Shown: positions 45,951 through 56,837 of the stretch, piece after piece | Numbering within the stretch: position 1 is the first letter of the stretch | How the letters are laid out: each line of letters opens with the position of its first letter | Assembly (NCBI RefSeq): GCF_040049255.1 | Contig: NZ_JBDZDR010000001.1 | Location: 1-64,000, forward strand | Direction: 5' to 3' | Length of the DNA: 64,000 nt | Source of the DNA: Pseudaminobacter sp040049255 | GTDB taxonomy: Bacteria; Pseudomonadota; Alphaproteobacteria; Rhizobiales; Rhizobiaceae | Notes under the pieces: generated by a model | What the model was told of the DNA's origin: nothing | Seen by the model: the letters and a program-made list of their open reading frames with translations, nothing else | The model's database searches: none | Position numbers and translations under genes: made by a program

Positions 45951-46466
45951 TTATTCCTGAACGTCGGCCGCGACCTTCATCGACACGATCTTGTCCGGGT
46001 CCTGGACAGGCTCGCCGCGCTTGATCTTGTCGACGTTTTCCATGCCTTCGATGACCTGGCCCCAGACCGAGTACTGGCGGTTGAGGAAGCCGGCATCCTC
46101 GAAGCAGATGAAGAACTGCGAGTTGGCGGAGTTCGGGTTCTGGGCGCGTGCCATCGAGCAGGTGCCGCGGCCGTGATTCATGTTGGAGAACTCGGCCTTC
46201 AGGTCCGGCTTGTCGGAGCCGCCCATGCCGGCGCGGGCCGGATTGAAGTTCGGGCCGTCCGACTTGCCGAACTTGACGTCGCCGGTCTGGGCCATGAAGC
46301 CGTCGATGACGCGGTGGAACACGACGCCATCATAAGCGCCTTCGCGCGCCAGTTCCTTGATGCGGCCGACATGGCCGGGAGCGAGATCGGGGAAGAGTTC
46401 GATGACGACCCTGCCCTTCGTGGTCTCCATGATGAGCGCGTTTTCGCGATCCTTGATTTCGGCCAT
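45951..46466 (-). CDS. ppiB: Cytoplasmic cyclophilin-type peptidyl-prolyl isomerase
   Basis: A 171-residue cyclophilin without a signal peptide. VFHRVIDGFMAQTGDVKFGK carries the catalytic Arg and the Phe/Met/Gln pocket, and CSMARAQNPNSANSQFFICF the remainder of the active site. Ends DPDKIVSMKVAADVQE. It accelerates prolyl isomerisation during folding. It follows a closely related exported paralogue by 26 bases; the pair probably arose by duplication. Confidence 0.92.
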   Translation of the reverse strand: MAEIKDRENALIMETTKGRVVIELFPDLAPGHVGRIKELAREGAYDGVVFHRVIDGFMAQTGDVKFGKSDGPNFNPARAGMGGSDKPDLKAEFSNMNHGRGTCSMARAQNPNSANSQFFICFEDAGFLNRQYSVWGQVIEGMENVDKIKRGEPVQDPDKIVSMKVAADVQE

Positions 46467-46492
46467 GTTCAGATTCCTTCTCGGATGCCGTT

Positions 46493-47080
46493 TTACTTGC
46501 CGTCGCCGGCGATGCGCACCTTGATCATGCGATCAGGCTCGCTGACAACCCCGTTGGCGGCGGGATCACCCTTTTTTATCTTGTCGACGAATTCCATGCC
46601 GCTCTCGACATTGCCGACGATGGTGTAGTTGCCGTCGAGGCCCGGGTTGGCCGCGTACATGATGAAGAACTGGGAGTTGGCGGAATTCGGGTTCTGCGCC
46701 CGCGCCATGCCGACCGTGCCGCGCACGAAATGCTCGGTGGAAAATTCCGCCGGCAGGTTGGGCAGGTCCGAGCCGCCGGTGCCCGCGCGGTCCGGGTTGA
46801 AGTCCTTGGCCATGTTGCCGAACTTGACGTCGCCGGTCTGGGCCATGAAGCCCTCGATGACACGGTGGAAGGCGACGTTGTCATAGGCGCCGTCACGCAC
46901 CAGTTGCTTGATCTGGGCCACATGCTTGGGCGCCAGGTCCGGTCGCAGCGCGATGGTCACGTCGCCGTCCTTCAGCGTGATAATCATGGTGTTGTCGGGC
47001 TCCGCCGCCCAGGCCGGGAGCGAGGCGCCTGCGAGGCTGGCCATGACGACGAAAGACGAGGCAAGTCTTCTGAACTGCAT
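46493..47080 (-). CDS. ppiA: Exported cyclophilin-type peptidyl-prolyl isomerase
   Basis: A 195-residue cyclophilin with a signal peptide (FVVMASLAGASLPAWAAEPD, cleavage after AWA near residue 26), so it works in the periplasm. Active-site blocks FHRVIEGFMAQTGDVKFG and GMARAQNPNSANSQFFIMY are intact. The cytoplasmic paralogue follows immediately. Transcribed from the coaD side with a 17-base gap. Confidence 0.92.
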   Translation of the reverse strand: MQFRRLASSFVVMASLAGASLPAWAAEPDNTMIITLKDGDVTIALRPDLAPKHVAQIKQLVRDGAYDNVAFHRVIEGFMAQTGDVKFGNMAKDFNPDRAGTGGSDLPNLPAEFSTEHFVRGTVGMARAQNPNSANSQFFIMYAANPGLDGNYTIVGNVESGMEFVDKIKKGDPAANGVVSEPDRMIKVRIAGDGK

Positions 47081-47097
47081 GGAAATGCTCTCCGTTC

Positions 47098-47598
47098 CTA
47101 CTTTGCAAATTTAGCGGCCAGGGCGCCGGCGACGACCTCTGGCACGAAGGGGCGAATGTCGCCGCCCATGGAAGCTATCTGCCGCACGAGTGTGGCGGTA
47201 ATGGTGCGCACCGAAGGGCTGGCCGGCAGGAACACCGTGTGGAGCTCCGGCGCCATGGTCTCGTTCATGCCGGCCATCTGCATCTCATAGTCGAGATCGG
47301 TGCCGTCGCGCAGGCCGCGGATCATGATCGCGGCGTTGTGTTTCCTGGCCGCGTCGATGACCAGGCCGCTGAAGGAGACGACCTTGATTCGCCGCGCATC
47401 CTCGCCGAAGGCCGCGAAGGCGGCCGTCTCGATGAGTTCCACCCGCTCGTCGAAGGAGAACAGCGGTTTCTTGGCTGGGTGGATGCCAATGGCGGCATAG
47501 ATGGTGTCGGCCACGGCCAGCGACGCCCTGAGCACCTCGAGATGGCCGTTGGTGAGAGGGTCGAACGACCCGGCGTAAATGGCGATGCGCTCTGTCAT
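47098..47598 (-). CDS. coaD: Phosphopantetheine adenylyltransferase CoaD
   Basis: A 166-residue nucleotidyltransferase catalysing the penultimate step of coenzyme A synthesis. IAIYAGSFDPLTNGHLEVLR contains the T/HxGH-type motif NGH; IGIHPAKKPLFSFDERVELI and RGLRDGTDLDYEMQMAGMN bind substrate; ATLVRQIASMGGDI is the ISSTxVR-like motif (ITATLVR here). Length is normal. It stands ahead of the two cyclophilin genes on the same strand. Confidence 0.96.
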   Translation of the reverse strand: MTERIAIYAGSFDPLTNGHLEVLRASLAVADTIYAAIGIHPAKKPLFSFDERVELIETAAFAAFGEDARRIKVVSFSGLVIDAARKHNAAIMIRGLRDGTDLDYEMQMAGMNETMAPELHTVFLPASPSVRTITATLVRQIASMGGDIRPFVPEVVAGALAAKFAK

Positions 47599-47767
47599 GG
47601 CAGTTTTCTAGCGAGGGCTTCGATCAAAGGCAATTGCCGGCGAACAAGCATGAACCACAGATAAAGGCCGCGATCACAACAAGTTCAAGTCGAAGCGAAT
47701 AGTGTCCTGGTGGAACGGATGCAACCAAATCGCCACATCAGCATTGCAGGGCCAGGAGACCACGACG

Positions 47768-47908
47768 ATGATGATCTATGTGCTTGCTACCGCAATGACC
47801 GTCGCGATGCTGATTGCAACTGCGTTCGCACTTCACCAGGAAACGCAGCGCCTCCGGCATCAGGAGCAGAAGGTGAAGGTGCGTTCGAAGCCCTTCGGTC
47901 CGCACTGA
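47768..47908 (+). CDS. Small single-span membrane protein (46 aa)
   Basis: Begins MMIYVLATAMTVAMLIATAF, one hydrophobic helix, then a basic tail (HQETQRLRHQEQKVKVRSK). CCAGGAG lies about nine bases before the ATG pair, a good ribosome binding site. No family recognised; it may be a small regulatory membrane protein. It runs opposite to its neighbours and is followed by two perfect hairpins. Confidence 0.55.
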   Translation: MMIYVLATAMTVAMLIATAFALHQETQRLRHQEQKVKVRSKPFGPH

Positions 47909-47918
47909 CCCATCAACC

Positions 47919-47973
47919 CCGCCTCGTCCCACTGACGAGGCGGCCAATGCCGGAAGCACACGACTTCCGGCAT
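47919..47973. terminator. Two adjacent perfect hairpins between the small gene and gyrA
   Basis: CCGCCTCGTC (47919-47928) pairs with 47934-47943 over a 5-nt loop, and ATGCCGGAAG (47947-47956) pairs with 47964-47973 over a 7-nt loop. Both have 10 perfect pairs. They sit exactly between the convergent ends of the small membrane-protein gene and gyrA; there is no long T-run on either side, so termination efficiency is uncertain. Confidence 0.55.
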
Positions 47974-47980
47974 AGTCTCC

Positions 47981-50761
<2,781 letters not shown>

Positions 50762-51010
50762 ATTAGATCACTGAGTCGTTGGGAATCACTTCTCCCTTAT
50801 ATAGGAACGGATTGGAATTCTCCAACGCGCCCCCGGCTTTTCCAGAACTGTTTTACATCGAGATTTCAAGAAGATACAAGAATTTGCAAAGAGTGCGACA
50901 CCATGGCGGGAAAATCGGGCAAGGTTTGTCCAAGATGCCGTGCAGCCGCCGCAAAACGGGACTGGCGCAGACGACGGCGGCAGGCTAGCCTGCATCCCGG
51001 AGGGTGATGG

Positions 51011-51640
51011 ATGCTGAATTTCGAGAACGTTTTCAATGCCTTCGTGACGATCCTCGTCACCATCGACCCGCCGGGGCTGGCGCCGATCTTTCTTGCGGTG
51101 ACGCGTGGCATGACGCGGCACGAGCGTCGGCAGGTCTCGATCCGCGCCAGTGTGATCGGTTTCGGGGTTCTGGCGCTGTTCGCCATTGCCGGCGCAGCGA
51201 TCCTGTCGGTGTTCGGCATCACGCTGCCGGCCTTCCGAGTGGCGGGCGGCTTCCTGCTCTTCTTCATCGCTTTCGAGATGGTCTTCGAGAAGCGGCAGGA
51301 CCGGAAGGAGAAGATTTCGGACGTGGCGATCACGCGCGACCACATCCACAACATCGCAGCCTTCCCGCTGGCCATACCGCTGATTGCCGGGCCGGGTGCG
51401 ATTTCTGCCACGGTGCTGCTTTCCGGCTCGTTCCAGGGCTGGGCCGCGCAGGCGGCGCTGGTCGGCATTATCTTTGCCAGCCTGGTGTTGACCTATCTGG
51501 TCTTTTTCCTGGCTGAGCGCATCGACAGCCTGCTCGGGCAGACCGGACGGTCGATCCTGACGCGGTTGCTAGGCGTGATCCTGGCGGCGCTTGCCGTGCA
51601 GTTCGTGGCCGATGGCATCAAGGCTCTGGCGGCTATGTAG
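51011..51640 (+). CDS. MarC-family membrane protein
   Basis: A 209-residue membrane protein with six helices of the MarC (UPF0056) family. NVFNAFVTILVTIDPPGLAP at the N-terminus and IAAFPLAIPLIAGPGAISAT in the middle (about residues 118-137) are the two family signatures, each with a Pro-Gly kink. Despite the name, a role in multiple antibiotic resistance is not supported; function is unknown. GGAGGG lies six bases before the ATG. Diverges from gyrA; ended by a perfect terminator at 51734. Confidence 0.9.
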   Translation: MLNFENVFNAFVTILVTIDPPGLAPIFLAVTRGMTRHERRQVSIRASVIGFGVLALFAIAGAAILSVFGITLPAFRVAGGFLLFFIAFEMVFEKRQDRKEKISDVAITRDHIHNIAAFPLAIPLIAGPGAISATVLLSGSFQGWAAQAALVGIIFASLVLTYLVFFLAERIDSLLGQTGRSILTRLLGVILAALAVQFVADGIKALAAM

Positions 51641-51733
51641 CCGTCGGCGACGGGATTTCACATTGCAGGCTCGGAGCACAGCGTGTTCCCTCGGCGCCTG
51701 ATGGATGGGCATAAGGCCGAGGAGGTACCAACG

Positions 51734-51761
51734 AAAAGGGCAGCCCATGGGCTGCCCTTTT
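51734..51761. terminator. Perfect palindromic bidirectional terminator
   Basis: AAAAGGGCAGCCCA (51734-51747) is followed directly by its exact reverse complement (51748-51761), giving a T-run on each strand. It ends marC and marks the left limit of the accessory island. Confidence 0.9.
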
Positions 51762-52113
51762 TGATTGATAACCGGCCGAATGCACGGCTGAAGCGGAAGC
51801 TTAGAACGGTTGTGTGGAACAATCCGAACTTTCTTCACGCAACGCATTGATTTCACTACACATTATGTGGTCACCGCAAAATGGTTGTCAACTAATGCCC
51901 CCAATTGGCGCAAAATCGTCATCCTTGTTTACAAAATCAGCGCAGCCAAGAAGGGGCTCATTGCCGCCCCTCTGCCGGACCAAGGTCCGGCATTCACCCC
52001 GCTAGGATATTTCTAGCAAACGATTTTTCGCTGTAATTAAGGCGTCGAACAACCAACCACTATCGGCATTCGGACGTGCTTTACGCGCCGGTGCGCCTTA
52101 CTACTCATTAAAA
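51762..52113. other. Left flank of the island, no supported gene
   Basis: Lower GC than the core. A small hairpin TGCCGGACC/GGTCCGGCA lies near 51972-51992. Short frames have no ribosome binding site. No integrase attachment duplicate of the ssb-side sequence was recognised. Confidence 0.4.
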
Positions 52114-52362
52114 CTAGGGGGTCGGCGGCCAACTCGTTCTAAATCGCAATCCGTAGCCGCCGTTTTCATCTGCAATGATGAACTGGACCCCATGGCGCTC
52201 CAAAGCCTCCTTAATCCGCAGGCGGGTTTCGAGCCGGATACGAACATTCGATTCAAGGTTGGATATCGTTTTCGGACTCACACCTGCGGCCTCGGCCAAA
52301 TCCTGCTGGCCCAAGTCTAATCCAATCCGAGCAAGGCGCAGCAGCTGAGGCGGGACATCCAT
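52114..52362 (-). CDS. XRE-family helix-turn-helix regulator
   Basis: An 82-residue DNA-binding protein. The helix-turn-helix is LGQQDLAEAAGVSPKTISNL (about residues 17-36), followed by an ARRLRIKEAL-type helix (RLRIKEALERHGVQF) and a short beta C-terminus GGYGLRF common in small rhizobial XRE proteins. It probably represses the divergent operon at 52537 and itself; three TGCTA/TAGCA half-sites lie 52-79 bases upstream of its start. Confidence 0.85.
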   Translation of the reverse strand: MDVPPQLLRLARIGLDLGQQDLAEAAGVSPKTISNLESNVRIRLETRLRIKEALERHGVQFIIADENGGYGLRFRTSWPPTP

Positions 52363-52413
52363 TCCGCTTATTTATTCTCAAAAAAAAACGGTTACCAGCG
52401 ACATGCAAAAACA

Positions 52414-52441
52414 TGCTATTTACTAGCACGTTCATGCTAGT
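52414..52441. promoter_or_regulatory. Candidate operator with three half-sites
   Basis: TGCTA (52414-52418), TAGCA (52424-52428) and TGCTA (52435-52439) form two overlapping inverted repeats, TGCTA-N5-TAGCA and ACTAGCA-N6-TGCTAGT (52422-52441). They lie in the divergent region between the XRE gene and the DUF6634-like operon, as expected for an XRE operator. Confidence 0.55.
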
Positions 52442-52536
52442 GATTCGCAGATAAATACCGATTGCAGGCACTTTCGATGCATTTGGCTGCGGACGTCAGC
52501 CGAAACTCACGAATCAAAACGAAAAAGGCGCGCAAG

Positions 52537-52890
52537 ATGCTCATTTTTAGCCATGAAAATTCGCCGGAAATTCGCTCAATAATTGACAGCGAGGCACGGA
52601 GATTTTCTGCGCTTGCTACAGACTTATCCAGGCTAGCGAAAGATGGGGCGCTCAATCCGTTCGACGGGTTGTTCCCCAAAAATCCACCAGTGCTCGAATT
52701 TTGGAGCCTGGGGTTTCGCCGAGCATCTTGTCTGACAGGTCTCTCATCTGGCCATCCGATTTTGTATGGCGACCGACGTGAAATCGTAACTTCCGATTTA
52801 GTCGCTTTCAGTGAAGAGCTCGGCTGGGCACGCACGCGGTCAAGGTGGTATCGGCTGGGTCAAAGAGCGCCCTCCATGTCATCGAATTGA
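52537..52890 (+). CDS. DUF6634-like protein
   Basis: A 117-residue soluble protein: an N-terminal helical part (SPEIRSIIDSEARRFSALAT) and a distinctive C-terminal block FWSLGFRRASCLTGLSSGHP then YGDRREIVTSDLVAF and EELGWARTRSRWYRLG. This block matches my memory of the DUF6634 family of rhizobial plasmid and island proteins; function is unknown. First gene of a three-gene operon with the small protein at 52902 and the M41-Toprim chimera. AAAGG lies about nine bases before the ATG at 52537. Confidence 0.65.
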   Translation: MLIFSHENSPEIRSIIDSEARRFSALATDLSRLAKDGALNPFDGLFPKNPPVLEFWSLGFRRASCLTGLSSGHPILYGDRREIVTSDLVAFSEELGWARTRSRWYRLGQRAPSMSSN

Positions 52891-52901
52891 GGGGCGTCGC
52901 C

Positions 52902-53075
52902 ATGATATCCGTACTTTCAAGATTCCTTATCCGCCAGGCAAAACGCGCCGCGCGCGATGCCGTCATTCAAAAAGCCATTCTTCCGGTCCTATCGGTTAAA
53001 GAGAGGGATGGCGGCGATGTGGTCGACAGCAGTAGCAGCTCGCCAGTGCGACTTTTCCGTTCATGGCTGAATTGA
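52902..53075 (+). CDS. Small hypothetical protein (57 aa) in the island operon
   Basis: Reads MISVLSRFLIRQAKRAARDA at the N-terminus, an amphipathic basic helix, then a Ser-rich stretch (DSSSSSP) and RLFRSWLN. GAGGGG lies eight bases before the ATG. It starts 11 bases after the DUF6634-like stop and ends 11 bases before the next start, so it is an operon member. No family recognised. Confidence 0.6.
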   Translation: MISVLSRFLIRQAKRAARDAVIQKAILPVLSVKERDGGDVVDSSSSSPVRLFRSWLN

Positions 53076-53086
53076 GTGGAGGGACC

Positions 53087-54334
53087 ATGAATACGCAGCC
53101 GAATGCAGATGAGGTTCTCCGCGAGCTCGGACGCCGCGCAGCTGGGCTAAGTCCAGCAGACGTCGAACGCATTGTGCGCGAAAGTCGGCGAGCCGCTCGG
53201 CGCGCTGATCGCGCGCTTCAGTTTAATGATCTGGTTCAGGCATTGGGGCAAACCAAGCCGCCTCTCTCCGCGCATGTTCGTCGGCGACTGGCCATCCACG
53301 AGGCGGGGCATTTCGTTGCTCATCTGACATTGGGGGTTGGGCTTGTCTCCGCGATATCTATCGACACGATGGAGGGAGGAGGCTGGATCAGAATGGAGCA
53401 GCCTCGGGACCAGGAGGCTACCGAAGATCACCTCGAAAAAATGCTTGTGCTTTACCTCGCTGGTCGCGTGGCGGAGGAGCAAATCCTGGGCAACGCGGCC
53501 GCCGGTTCAGGTGGCAGCGCACAGAGTGATCTGGCCATCGCTACACGGCTGGCGCTCGACATGGAAACCAGGTTGGGTTTCGGCGAAGAGATGTCGTTGA
53601 TCTACCTGGACGTCAAGGACGTCGCCTGGACGCTCCTTTCACATAAGGAACTTGCGCGCCGGGTAAACTCCAGGCTCTATGACGCGGAGGGGGTGATGCA
53701 CGTCGCCCTCGACGATCTCGCTGCGCTGGTAGCACCCAAGCAGGTGGTCATCTGCGAAGGAAACCCGATGGGCTCGGTGCCAGGGAAAAATACCGAGCAC
53801 GACGCTCGAATCTACGAAGCTATCTTCGCTGACGAGATGCCCGATACCACCTTCATTTCTGCCGGAAACTCGAAGGAAGTACAGAACGATTTCATCGGAT
53901 TGGCGACCGTGCTGCCGAAGCTTGCCTCCGGCATGAAAATCATTCGCCTGATCGATCTGGACGATCACACCCTGACCGACATCGCCGCCTTCAAAAGCAA
54001 AGGCATAAACGTTCTGAGCCTTCGACACCTCGAAGCCTATCTCTACGATGACGAAGTGTTGACCGCCCTTTGCGACTCGGTCGAAAGGCCCGAGAAGGCG
54101 GCGGACTTAATCGCCGCCAAGGGTGCTGCGATCGCCAGCGTGGTGAGCCAAGGCCACCCCGCGGACGACATCAAGAAAGCCGCAGGCAACATCTATGTCG
54201 AGGCCAAGAAAATGCTATCGCTAACGCAGGCGGGCAATGATGCCCCGGCGTTCGCGCGGAACACGCTGTCAAAGCTAATCAAGCCCGGCATGGCCATCTA
54301 TGACAAGCTGCGCAAGGACGTGTTTGGGAACTGA
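53087..54334 (+). CDS. Chimeric M41 (FtsH-type) peptidase - Toprim/DUF4435-like protein
   Basis: A 415-residue protein of two unlike halves. Residues ~10-55 resemble the lid helices of an FtsH-type AAA module (RAAGLSPADVERIVRESRRA) but no P-loop domain precedes them. Residues 60-200 are an M41 zinc peptidase: HEAGH at 71-75, AGRVAEE (Glu130) and SAQSDLAIAT (third ligand Asp148). At about residue 201 (base ~53690) the M41 helices stop and a Toprim/DUF4435-like fold begins: QVVICEG (Glu224), FISAGNSKEVQND, RLIDLDDHT (Asp290, Asp292), RHLEAYLYDDEVL, as in the C-terminus of OLD-like or AAA-DUF4435 ATPases. Either an in-frame deletion fusion or a real two-domain protein. GGAGGG precedes the ATG. 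Confidence 0.75.
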   Translation: MNTQPNADEVLRELGRRAAGLSPADVERIVRESRRAARRADRALQFNDLVQALGQTKPPLSAHVRRRLAIHEAGHFVAHLTLGVGLVSAISIDTMEGGGWIRMEQPRDQEATEDHLEKMLVLYLAGRVAEEQILGNAAAGSGGSAQSDLAIATRLALDMETRLGFGEEMSLIYLDVKDVAWTLLSHKELARRVNSRLYDAEGVMHVALDDLAALVAPKQVVICEGNPMGSVPGKNTEHDARIYEAIFADEMPDTTFISAGNSKEVQNDFIGLATVLPKLASGMKIIRLIDLDDHTLTDIAAFKSKGINVLSLRHLEAYLYDDEVLTALCDSVERPEKAADLIAAKGAAIASVVSQGHPADDIKKAAGNIYVEAKKMLSLTQAGNDAPAFARNTLSKLIKPGMAIYDKLRKDVFGN

Positions 54335-54519
54335 CTAGATACCAGCCCCATCATCATCATCGGATGTCCGCTCTAAGGCGCGCTGCCGCCGAAGTGCGGC
54401 GGTGAACGACCGCTTTCCCAGCTTTTGCGGGCCAGAAGCGGTCTATTCGCTGTTGAACGGTCTGAGTTTGGCGATTACTGATCGCAACTCGTCGTTTGCA
54501 ATCATGAGGACGCGCGTAG

Positions 54520-55848
54520 CTATTTTGGCTTCGATAATAACTTCGAGAGCGTCTTGCCCGTCGGCCCATGGCAATTTTCATCGACAATCCCAGCCGCGAC
54601 GAGACGGTCGTCAATGCTTCTTTGTTTCACGGCGTCCTCGTCGTCCGATGAGAGGAAGCGCGAGCGGCAATATAATACTCCGTCATCTATCCGCAGGGTG
54701 CGGGAAGATTGGCGGGCGAGATCCACTTTCAGGGTGGTGACGAGGCGTGGAAGGGGGACATCGAAGTCTTGACAGAAATATCCCTTGAGCTTCGTGGTCG
54801 AGGGGCCGATGTCGATCGCATCGCATAGCGCGAAGCCAGGGGACACGATGTCCGCACAGCCGATCATTATTCGGATCACGACGTCCAGCGCGGATTCATG
54901 CCTCATTGCAAAGCTAAGAGTGCCATTCTGGTAAGTCGCTGCGCCAATGGCAACCGAACCTTCAAATGCCCGGATGAGTTCAGAGCGGTCGCGTAGCCTG
55001 TCTAGCGCCTCTGCGGCCTTCGCCACGAAAGTCCCGTGTCCGCCGAAGAAATGTCGGATGTCTCTCTGAATGCGGGGAGAGAGCGAGGAGTAGCGTGGCG
55101 CGCCGGGGAACAGTGACAACGCACCGAACACCACAAGATCGTCGAACCGGGCTCTCGCGATGGCCTCGAGTGCTGAGAAATCGTGGATGCCTTCGAGAAG
55201 TTGCATCGCGCGCCGGAAGGACACGCGGCATCTGGCAAGGGCGTCGAGGACCGACCGATCCAGTTCCTCCTGCGCCGGGACGCGCCCCAACTCGAGTGCC
55301 GCCTGCCATATGTCATGCAAAATGGGGGCGATGACCTCGACAAGCTCCGGGCGCGGTACCGCAGCCGCCCTCTCTCGGCGGGGCACGGAGTATTTCTCCG
55401 TGAGCATCGCCGCGCGCGAACGGCGAGCGTAGGCTGCCTCCTGCTCGAGATTTTTATCCCGGAAAACGCCCACGATGCCGGGCGCAAGCGAGACGGCACG
55501 CTCACTGAGCGTTTCACCGACCCACGAGAGCAGTTCCTCCTGCGTATAGTATTTCTGGAAAGTAGAGCGCGAGGTCAGGAAGCCGTCGCCGTGAGGGCGT
55601 TGGCCCGAAACGTCAGCCTTCACCAATAGCATAGCGCTTACCGCCATGGCGCGCTCCGCAAACGACCAGGCCACTCGGAGCGTCTCCTCGCGCTCATGGC
55701 GGCTCTCAATGACGTTCACAACAAACCCGAGGTTGACAACGTCCGCTTTTCGGCGCTGCCCGTCCGGCCTGTGAGCAGGGTCCCATCCGAAAGCATGGAA
55801 ACCGTTCTCGACCAGCCGCGCAAAGCTGGATGACTTCGGCGACGGCAA
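54520..55848 (-). pseudogene. 5'-truncated DNA-phosphorothioation-associated methyltransferase
   Basis: From base 55821 leftward the frame encodes the family sequence ARLVENGFHAFGWDPAHRP, ADVVNLGFVVNVIESRHERE, FQKYYTQEELLSWVGE, APGIVGVFRD and the long C-terminal part with KLKGYFCQDFDVPLPRLVTT. This matches the putative methyltransferase found with Dnd phosphorothioation genes. The N-terminal part with the SAM-binding GxGxG-type motif (GCGRGDD in relatives) is missing; the first nine codons instead are out-of-frame integrase DNA. About 430 residues remain of a protein usually 500-700 long. No dndBCDE genes are present. It is probably inactive. Confidence 0.75.
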
Positions 55849-56775
55849 GGATTATCCGGTCGCGGATTGAGTAAATTTTAGGAGAATAGTCCTGCGCCGC
55901 CATCCGCTCGCGGTCGGCGATCAGGGCGGCCATGAACTCTTCATGGGGTCCATCTAGCCATGGCTGGAAATGCCGACACGTATAGCAAGCGAACGGAACC
56001 GCCAAGCCGCAGAAACTCATCTGGCCGCAGGTGCCAAGCGGGCCCCCGGCGTTGTCTATAACTGAACGGTCGTAAATGCGGCTGGATCGGTCATCCCCCG
56101 TCGCGCATCGACTTCGGTCTTGACGATGACCCCGGAAAAAGCTTGGGCGAGCGGAGCCATTTCCATGGCGAGGTGGCGGTCAAGCCGCAAGACCATTGAC
56201 GGGCTCGCTGCATAATAGACTCCAACATTCTGAGTATCCGAATGGTCCAGCAGTTCGGCGACGGTGTACTTATCCTTGCCATCGTCGACGGCGCGCTGTG
56301 CGAGAGTGATGCGAAATCGCTTAGTATTGGTCTTTAGTCCAGTGATGCTACCGATGACATCATTCACCATTCTTGCGATAGCATTCGATGGAATGTGATA
56401 CCTCAGGCCTGGAAGCTCGCCCTCCACCGTTGACATGAACATCGGCCAATCGGCGTCATCATAGCCGAGTCGTTCGCGACGTCGGCGATTTTGATCGATG
56501 ACTTTCTCAAGAAGCTGCCCGATCTGCTTGCTACAGTATCGTATCTTGAGTGAGGCTCGAATGCCCCCGCCTCGCTGTTTCGCACGGGGTATCCTTAAGG
56601 CATAAAGCTTACCTTCACCGCCTTCGGAAACGATGAGGTCACTCTCCTTTAGGGCCGCGATCTGAACTCCAATAGCCAGGCGGCAGAGCGCGCGCTTGCA
56701 TAGACTTTTGACAAAACGGGATCGTTCCGCCCTAAAAAATCCGCCGCCAATTGCTCTCGGCTGAATTCGCAACAA
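55820..56775 (-). pseudogene. Truncated, frameshifted tyrosine recombinase (integrase)
   Basis: The leftward frame from 56775 encodes the catalytic region of a phage-type integrase: RLAIGVQIAALKESDLIVSE, LRIPRAKQRGGG, TLAQRAVDDGKDKYTVAELL and LDHSDTQNVGVYYAAS (His box and nucleophilic Tyr). It stops at 56056 after ...AAFTTVQL, but the next frame continues naturally as IYDRSVIDNAGGPLGTCG, FCGLAVPFACYTCRHFQPW, EEVLAVAEVIQLC-type sequence, so a single-base frameshift lies near 56070-56080. The N-terminal half is absent: the frame begins (TTG) right after the ssb terminator. The 3' end is fused at ~55820 to the methyltransferase remnant. Confidence 0.75.
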
Positions 56776-56777
56776 AA

Positions 56778-56800
56778 AAGGCGTTGTAAAACAACGCCTT
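56778..56800. terminator. Rho-independent terminator downstream of ssb
   Basis: AAGGCGTTGT (56778-56787) pairs perfectly with ACAACGCCTT (56791-56800) over AAA, with an A-run at 56774-56779 giving a T-run on the minus strand. It terminates ssb and marks the right limit of the island. Confidence 0.88.
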
Positions 56801-56837
56801 AAGTCAAATTAGTTTGCAAATTCTAGGGCATTCCACT

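Noticed and set aside
52437..52835. 132-codon frame opposite the DUF6634-like gene
   Set aside because: The plus strand carries the conserved Trp/Arg block and operon spacing; the minus frame has none and would run through the operator.
54402..54740. 112-codon frame downstream of the M41-Toprim gene
   Set aside because: Mostly antisense to the methyltransferase remnant; no ribosome binding site or motif.
51762..56775. A complete phosphorothioation (Dnd) system
   Set aside because: Only a truncated associated methyltransferase is present; dndB, dndC, dndD and dndE are absent and the SAM motif is missing.
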